NCBI GenBank assembly: GCA_049645705.1
Contig: JBARUK010000043.1
Location: 62,001 to 126,000 of the forward strand
Length of the DNA: 64,000 bases
Origin: JBGNFV01 sp049645705
GTDB taxonomy: Bacteria; Bacteroidota; Bacteroidia; Cytophagales; Cyclobacteriaceae
Reading direction: 5' to 3'
Shown here: positions 60,879 through 64,000 of the stretch, piece by piece
Layout: every line of letters starts with the position of its first letter
Numbering within the stretch: the first letter of the stretch is position 1
Made by a program: the position numbers and the translations under genes
Notes under the pieces: model-generated
What the model was told of the DNA's origin: nothing
Databases searched by the model: none
Seen by the model: the letters and a program-made list of their open reading frames with translations, nothing else

Positions 60879-62672
60879 TTACATTTTTTCAGGTACAGTT
60901 ATACCCAGCAGCTCCATGGCCTCTTTGATGACTCTGCCGGTAAGGCCAGTCAGGGCTACCCTGAAGGCACGCACCTCTTCGTCGTCTGCCTGAAATACAG
61001 AAAGCTCGCTGTAGAAGCGGTTGTATTCCTTGGCCAAATCATACACGTACTGGGCTATAGTAGCGGGACTGTAGCCTGCGGCGGCTTCGTTTACCCTCTC
61101 GGGAAACAGCGTCAGTAAGCGGATTACTTCCTGCTCAGCAGGTTGTAACTGGTCGTAAGCTTTCAGGCTTTCCGCATCGGCTTGCAGTCCTACCTGTGCC
61201 GCCTTGCGCCCCAGTGCGGCGGTACGGGCATAAGTGTACTGCACGAACGGCCCGGTGTGGCCGTGAAAGTCAATACTCTCTTCAGGATTGAACAGCATAC
61301 GTTTCTTAGGGTCCACCTTGAGCAGGTAAAACTTAAGGGCAGACATAGCCACCATCTCGTGTAGCTGCTGCTCCTGCTCATCGGTAAAGTCCTTTATCTT
61401 TTCAGAGTCACGGGTGTACTCCGCGGCCGTCTGCACCATTTCGCTCATCAGGTCATCCGCATCCACTACCGTACCCTCCCGTGACTTCATCTTTCCGGAG
61501 GGCAGGTCTACCATACCGTAGCTGAGGTGGTGCAGCCCTTTTGCGTAGGGCCTTCCCAGCTTGTCCAGTATGGCAAACAGTACCTTAAAGTGGTAGTCCT
61601 GCTCATTGCCCACTACGTAGAGGGACTTCTTCATACCGTAGTCATCGTACTTCAGGTCGGCCGTACCCATGTCCTGCGTCATGTACACAGAGGTACCGTC
61701 GCTGCGGAGCACAAGCTTGTTGTCCAGCCCCACGTCGGTGAGGTCACACCATACGGATCCGTCGTCCTTCTTATAGAACACGCCCTTTTCCAGGCCTTCC
61801 TCCACTATGTCTTTTCCCAGCAGGTAAGTGTCTGATTCGAAGTAGAACTTATCGAAGGTCACGCCCATACGCTGGTAGGTCTTCTCGAAACCCTGCAGCA
61901 CCCAGCCGTTCATTTTCTTCCAGAGGGCCACCGTATCTTCATCGCCCAGCTCCCAGTTTCGCAGCATCTGCTGAGCCTCCTGCATAAGGGGGGCTTCTTT
62001 TTTCGCCTTCTCTTCCTCCACACCCTGTTCCGTAAGGGCTGCTATTTCTTTTTTGTATTCCTTATCAAAAATGACGTAGTACTTGCCGATGAGGTGGTCG
62101 CCCTTCATACCAGCGCTCTCGGGGGTCTCCCCTTCGCCAAACCTGCTATAGGCCAGCATAGATTTGCATATATGGATGCCGCGGTCGTTTACCAGGTTGG
62201 CCTTTACCACATCATACCCGGCCTGCTTCAGTATCTGCGATACAGAAAAACCCAGGAAGTTATTACGCAGGTGCCCCAGGTGCAGGGGCTTGTTGGTATT
62301 AGGGGAAGAATACTCCACCATAACCCGCTCATTGGTAGCAGGGAGCTGTCCGTAGGAGCTGTCTGCGTACATATCACCGAACAGGCCGGTCCATACGCCA
62401 GGCTGCAGCTCTATGTTCAGAAAGCCCTTTACCACATTATATCCGGCTACTACATCACTTTGCTTTTCAGCCAGGTACTCTCCGATCATCCGCCCCGTCT
62501 CTTCGGGGCTTTTCTTACTGAGCCGCGCGTAGGGAAAGGTCACAAAGGTATGGGTACCTTCAAAGTCCTTGCGGGTGGGCTGCAGAGATACCTCAGCTTC
62601 CGGTAAATCTGCATCGAACAGCTCTTTAAAGGCACTGCTGATAGCAGGTTGGAGTCGGGATTCAATGTTCAT
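60879..62672 (-). CDS. argS: Arginyl-tRNA synthetase
   Basis: 597 aa class I synthetase. An N-terminal additional domain precedes the HIGH-like motif region SSPNTNKPLHLGHLRNN (about residue 120), MAYSRFG, the DLTDVGLDNKLVLRSDGTSVYMTQDMGTA region, and a C-terminal DALR anticodon-binding domain (YTYARTAALGRKA, ELSVFQADDEEVRAFR). A KMSK-like signal is replaced by KMKSREGTVV, as in many ArgS. It precedes gpx. Confidence 0.96.
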   Translation of the reverse strand: MNIESRLQPAISSAFKELFDADLPEAEVSLQPTRKDFEGTHTFVTFPYARLSKKSPEETGRMIGEYLAEKQSDVVAGYNVVKGFLNIELQPGVWTGLFGDMYADSSYGQLPATNERVMVEYSSPNTNKPLHLGHLRNNFLGFSVSQILKQAGYDVVKANLVNDRGIHICKSMLAYSRFGEGETPESAGMKGDHLIGKYYVIFDKEYKKEIAALTEQGVEEEKAKKEAPLMQEAQQMLRNWELGDEDTVALWKKMNGWVLQGFEKTYQRMGVTFDKFYFESDTYLLGKDIVEEGLEKGVFYKKDDGSVWCDLTDVGLDNKLVLRSDGTSVYMTQDMGTADLKYDDYGMKKSLYVVGNEQDYHFKVLFAILDKLGRPYAKGLHHLSYGMVDLPSGKMKSREGTVVDADDLMSEMVQTAAEYTRDSEKIKDFTDEQEQQLHEMVAMSALKFYLLKVDPKKRMLFNPEESIDFHGHTGPFVQYTYARTAALGRKAAQVGLQADAESLKAYDQLQPAEQEVIRLLTLFPERVNEAAAGYSPATIAQYVYDLAKEYNRFYSELSVFQADDEEVRAFRVALTGLTGRVIKEAMELLGITVPEKM

Positions 62673-62698
62673 CTTGTGATTAAGCTAATAGTATGGCA

Positions 62699-62706
62699 CA
62701 AAATTA
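62699..62706 (-). promoter_or_regulatory. Candidate -7 promoter element of argS
   Basis: On the minus strand TAATTTTG, a perfect TAnnTTTG match about 27 bases before the argS start and identical to the engB element. It overlaps the tail of the arginase terminator. Confidence 0.4.
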
Positions 62707-62734
62707 AAAAGACAGGGGACAAATGGCCCCTGTC
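62703..62734 (-). terminator. Intrinsic terminator after the arginase gene
   Basis: Perfect eight-base-pair stem GACAGGGG (62711-62718) / CCCCTGTC (62727-62734); on the minus strand followed by TTTTTAATTTT. Confidence 0.85.
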
Positions 62735-62781
62735 TGGTAGAATTCTTTGGTTTCCGGATTGTTTTATTCCGGTTCTGCCGG

Positions 62782-63747
62782 TTATCCTTTGGCAGTAGCC
62801 CTGGCTTCGTAGGAGGCGGTAACTTCCTCAAGTACCTCAAATGCTTTCTCACCCATCGTATTCTTATTGTCCAGGAGAGGGTTTACCTCTACCATTTCCC
62901 AGCATACGATCTTGTCATTGGCCATAAGCAGGCTGTTCAGCTTTTTGGCTTCTTCGAAGTGAAGGCCGTCCTCAACAGGGGTACCGGTACCGTAGCTTAC
63001 CTCATCGGGGTCCATGCTGTCCACATCGAAGGAGATGTAGATCATGTCACACTCCACCAGGGTATTCAGCGCCTTTACGGCTGTCTCTTCCACACCTATC
63101 TCGCGCATTTCATCTACCCTGATGACCTTGATATTATGCTCTTTGATCAGGCTCTCTTCCGGGCCTTCGGTACTTCTCAGGCCGATAAAGCAGATATCTT
63201 CAGGATTGATCTTGGGGCCGTCTATTCCCAGGCGTTTGATCTTGTCCCAGTAGATGAGGGTTTCCTCTTTAGGAGTCTTGACCTGGCAGCTCAGGTTATC
63301 CAGTTTAGAGGCGGCCGCCAGGGGCATGCCGTGCATGTTGCCGCTGGGCGACGTATAGGGTGTATGAAGATCGGCATGGGCGTCGATCCAGATCACTCCC
63401 AGTCGCTTATCAGGGTGGGCCTTCTTTATACCGGCTATGGTTCCTGCCGCCGAGGAGTGGTCTCCGGCAAGCACAAAGGGCATGCGGCCTTCTGAAAGTA
63501 TAGAGTGGGTAGCCTCGCACACTCTTGTGAACATAACGAGCACACCGTCTATATACTTAGCATTAGGGTGGCTGAACCCGTCGTAGAGTATCTCGTTTAC
63601 GTTCTCGACACTCTCAGACTCATACCGGGTAAAGTAATCCGAACCTTTATTAATAGAAGCTGTTTTGATGGCATCAACACCGAGCCGGGCACCGCGTGTT
63701 CCGGCTGCTATTTCCGATTTTACCTCGAGTATTTTTACTTTCTTCAT
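62782..63747 (-). CDS. Arginase/agmatinase-family ureohydrolase
   Basis: 321 aa manganese enzyme. Metal-ligand motifs GDHSS, DAHADLHTP and SFDVDSMDP are complete. The family hydrolyses arginine to ornithine and urea, or agmatine to putrescine and urea, or formiminoglutamate. The NMHGMPLAA and GTGTPVEDGL regions favour arginase. It is divergent from the arginine decarboxylase gene and next to argS. Confidence 0.92.
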   Translation of the reverse strand: MKKVKILEVKSEIAAGTRGARLGVDAIKTASINKGSDYFTRYESESVENVNEILYDGFSHPNAKYIDGVLVMFTRVCEATHSILSEGRMPFVLAGDHSSAAGTIAGIKKAHPDKRLGVIWIDAHADLHTPYTSPSGNMHGMPLAAASKLDNLSCQVKTPKEETLIYWDKIKRLGIDGPKINPEDICFIGLRSTEGPEESLIKEHNIKVIRVDEMREIGVEETAVKALNTLVECDMIYISFDVDSMDPDEVSYGTGTPVEDGLHFEEAKKLNSLLMANDKIVCWEMVEVNPLLDNKNTMGEKAFEVLEEVTASYEARATAKG

Positions 63748-63836
63748 TTTGCAAAGATGTTATTTTCTCGCGAATTTTACTCGAACCATTCGGCACATGG
63801 CCAAATTTCATCACTTTTTAATGAAGCAGCCCCCTG

Positions 63837-64000
63837 ATGAAGAGTTACAGTGACCTGATCCGTCAGACTTTCTACTTTCCTACCCAGGAGTTTGACGTAA
63901 ATGACAACGAGCTTATGTTTAACGGTGTGCCTTTGATGGATATCATCAAAGAGTACGGTACCCCGCTAAAGCTGACCTACCTGCCCAAGATCGGCCAGAA
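63837..64000 (+). CDS. speA: Arginine decarboxylase, 5' part only
   Basis: Only the first 54 codons are in the window. The start MKSYSDLIRQTFYFP, NELMFNGVPLMDIIKEYGTPLKLTYLPKIG resembles the Bacteroidota arginine decarboxylase of the PLP fold-type III (alanine-racemase-like) group, which makes agmatine for polyamine synthesis. It is divergent from the arginase gene with only 89 bases between, so control regions are shared. The PLP lysine and the rest of the enzyme lie beyond the window. Confidence 0.75.
   Translation, partial: MKSYSDLIRQTFYFPTQEFDVNDNELMFNGVPLMDIIKEYGTPLKLTYLPKIGQ

Overview
The window reads as chromosome from an aerobic member of the Bacteroidota, most likely a Cytophagales-type bacterium. 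The grounds are an alternative complex III joined to an aa3-type cytochrome oxidase, secreted proteins with type IX secretion (T9SS) C-terminal signals, PorT- and PorE-like T9SS components, Bacteroidota families such as DUF5606, promoters with the TTTG / TAnnTTTG pattern, and GG-leader peptides of the kind found in this phylum. Family names rest on reading motifs and domain order; no similarity search could be run.

Layout. 1-9.5 kb: an LptF/LptG-type permease, a DMT transporter and a PfkB-type sugar kinase (+); DUF5606 and EngB (-); a PorE-like OmpA protein; then ubiE-porT-SDR as an overlapping run, and a small esterase. 9.6-11.5 kb: seven small GG-leader peptide genes in tandem, most followed by their own hairpin terminator. 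11.5-16.8 kb (-): a TlpA-like lipoprotein, gatB and alaS. 16.9-18.5 kb: an M23 peptidase and two more GG-leader genes, convergent on one shared terminator. 18.6-22.3 kb (-): a very large orphan histidine kinase.

22.3-39.5 kb (-): a long respiratory block in transcription order actA-B-C-D-E-F, cox2, cox1, ctaA, ctaB, two cox3, cox4, then SCO, DUF420, a small membrane protein and DUF983. This encodes quinol:cytochrome c reductase, cytochrome oxidase, heme A synthesis and copper-site assembly in one place. A textbook Bacteroidota promoter lies just ahead of actA.

40.6-46.2 kb (+): a surface-polysaccharide cluster with a single-domain response regulator, a sugar transferase fused to a degenerate receiver domain, two glycosyltransferases, a nucleotide-sugar epimerase and a methyltransferase. 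46.2-57.1 kb (+): three large secreted esterases in a row, each with a different C-terminal architecture (beta-propeller; PKD-like repeats with a type B-like CTD; FN3/PA14/SGNH with a type A CTD). 57.3-60.3 kb: a GMC oxidoreductase with a small Tat-type partner and an acyltransferase. 60.3-64 kb: glutathione peroxidase, argS and arginase (-), and the start of an arginine decarboxylase (+) cut by the window end.

Best candidates for something undescribed: the nine orphan GG-leader peptides, with leader/core shuffling and a core conserved only at protein level; the SGNH hydrolase nested inside an FN3 domain; the receiver-sugar transferase fusion; and an EF-hand-like loop in the DUF420 oxidase-assembly protein. 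No tRNA, rRNA, CRISPR array, insertion sequence or prophage was recognised.
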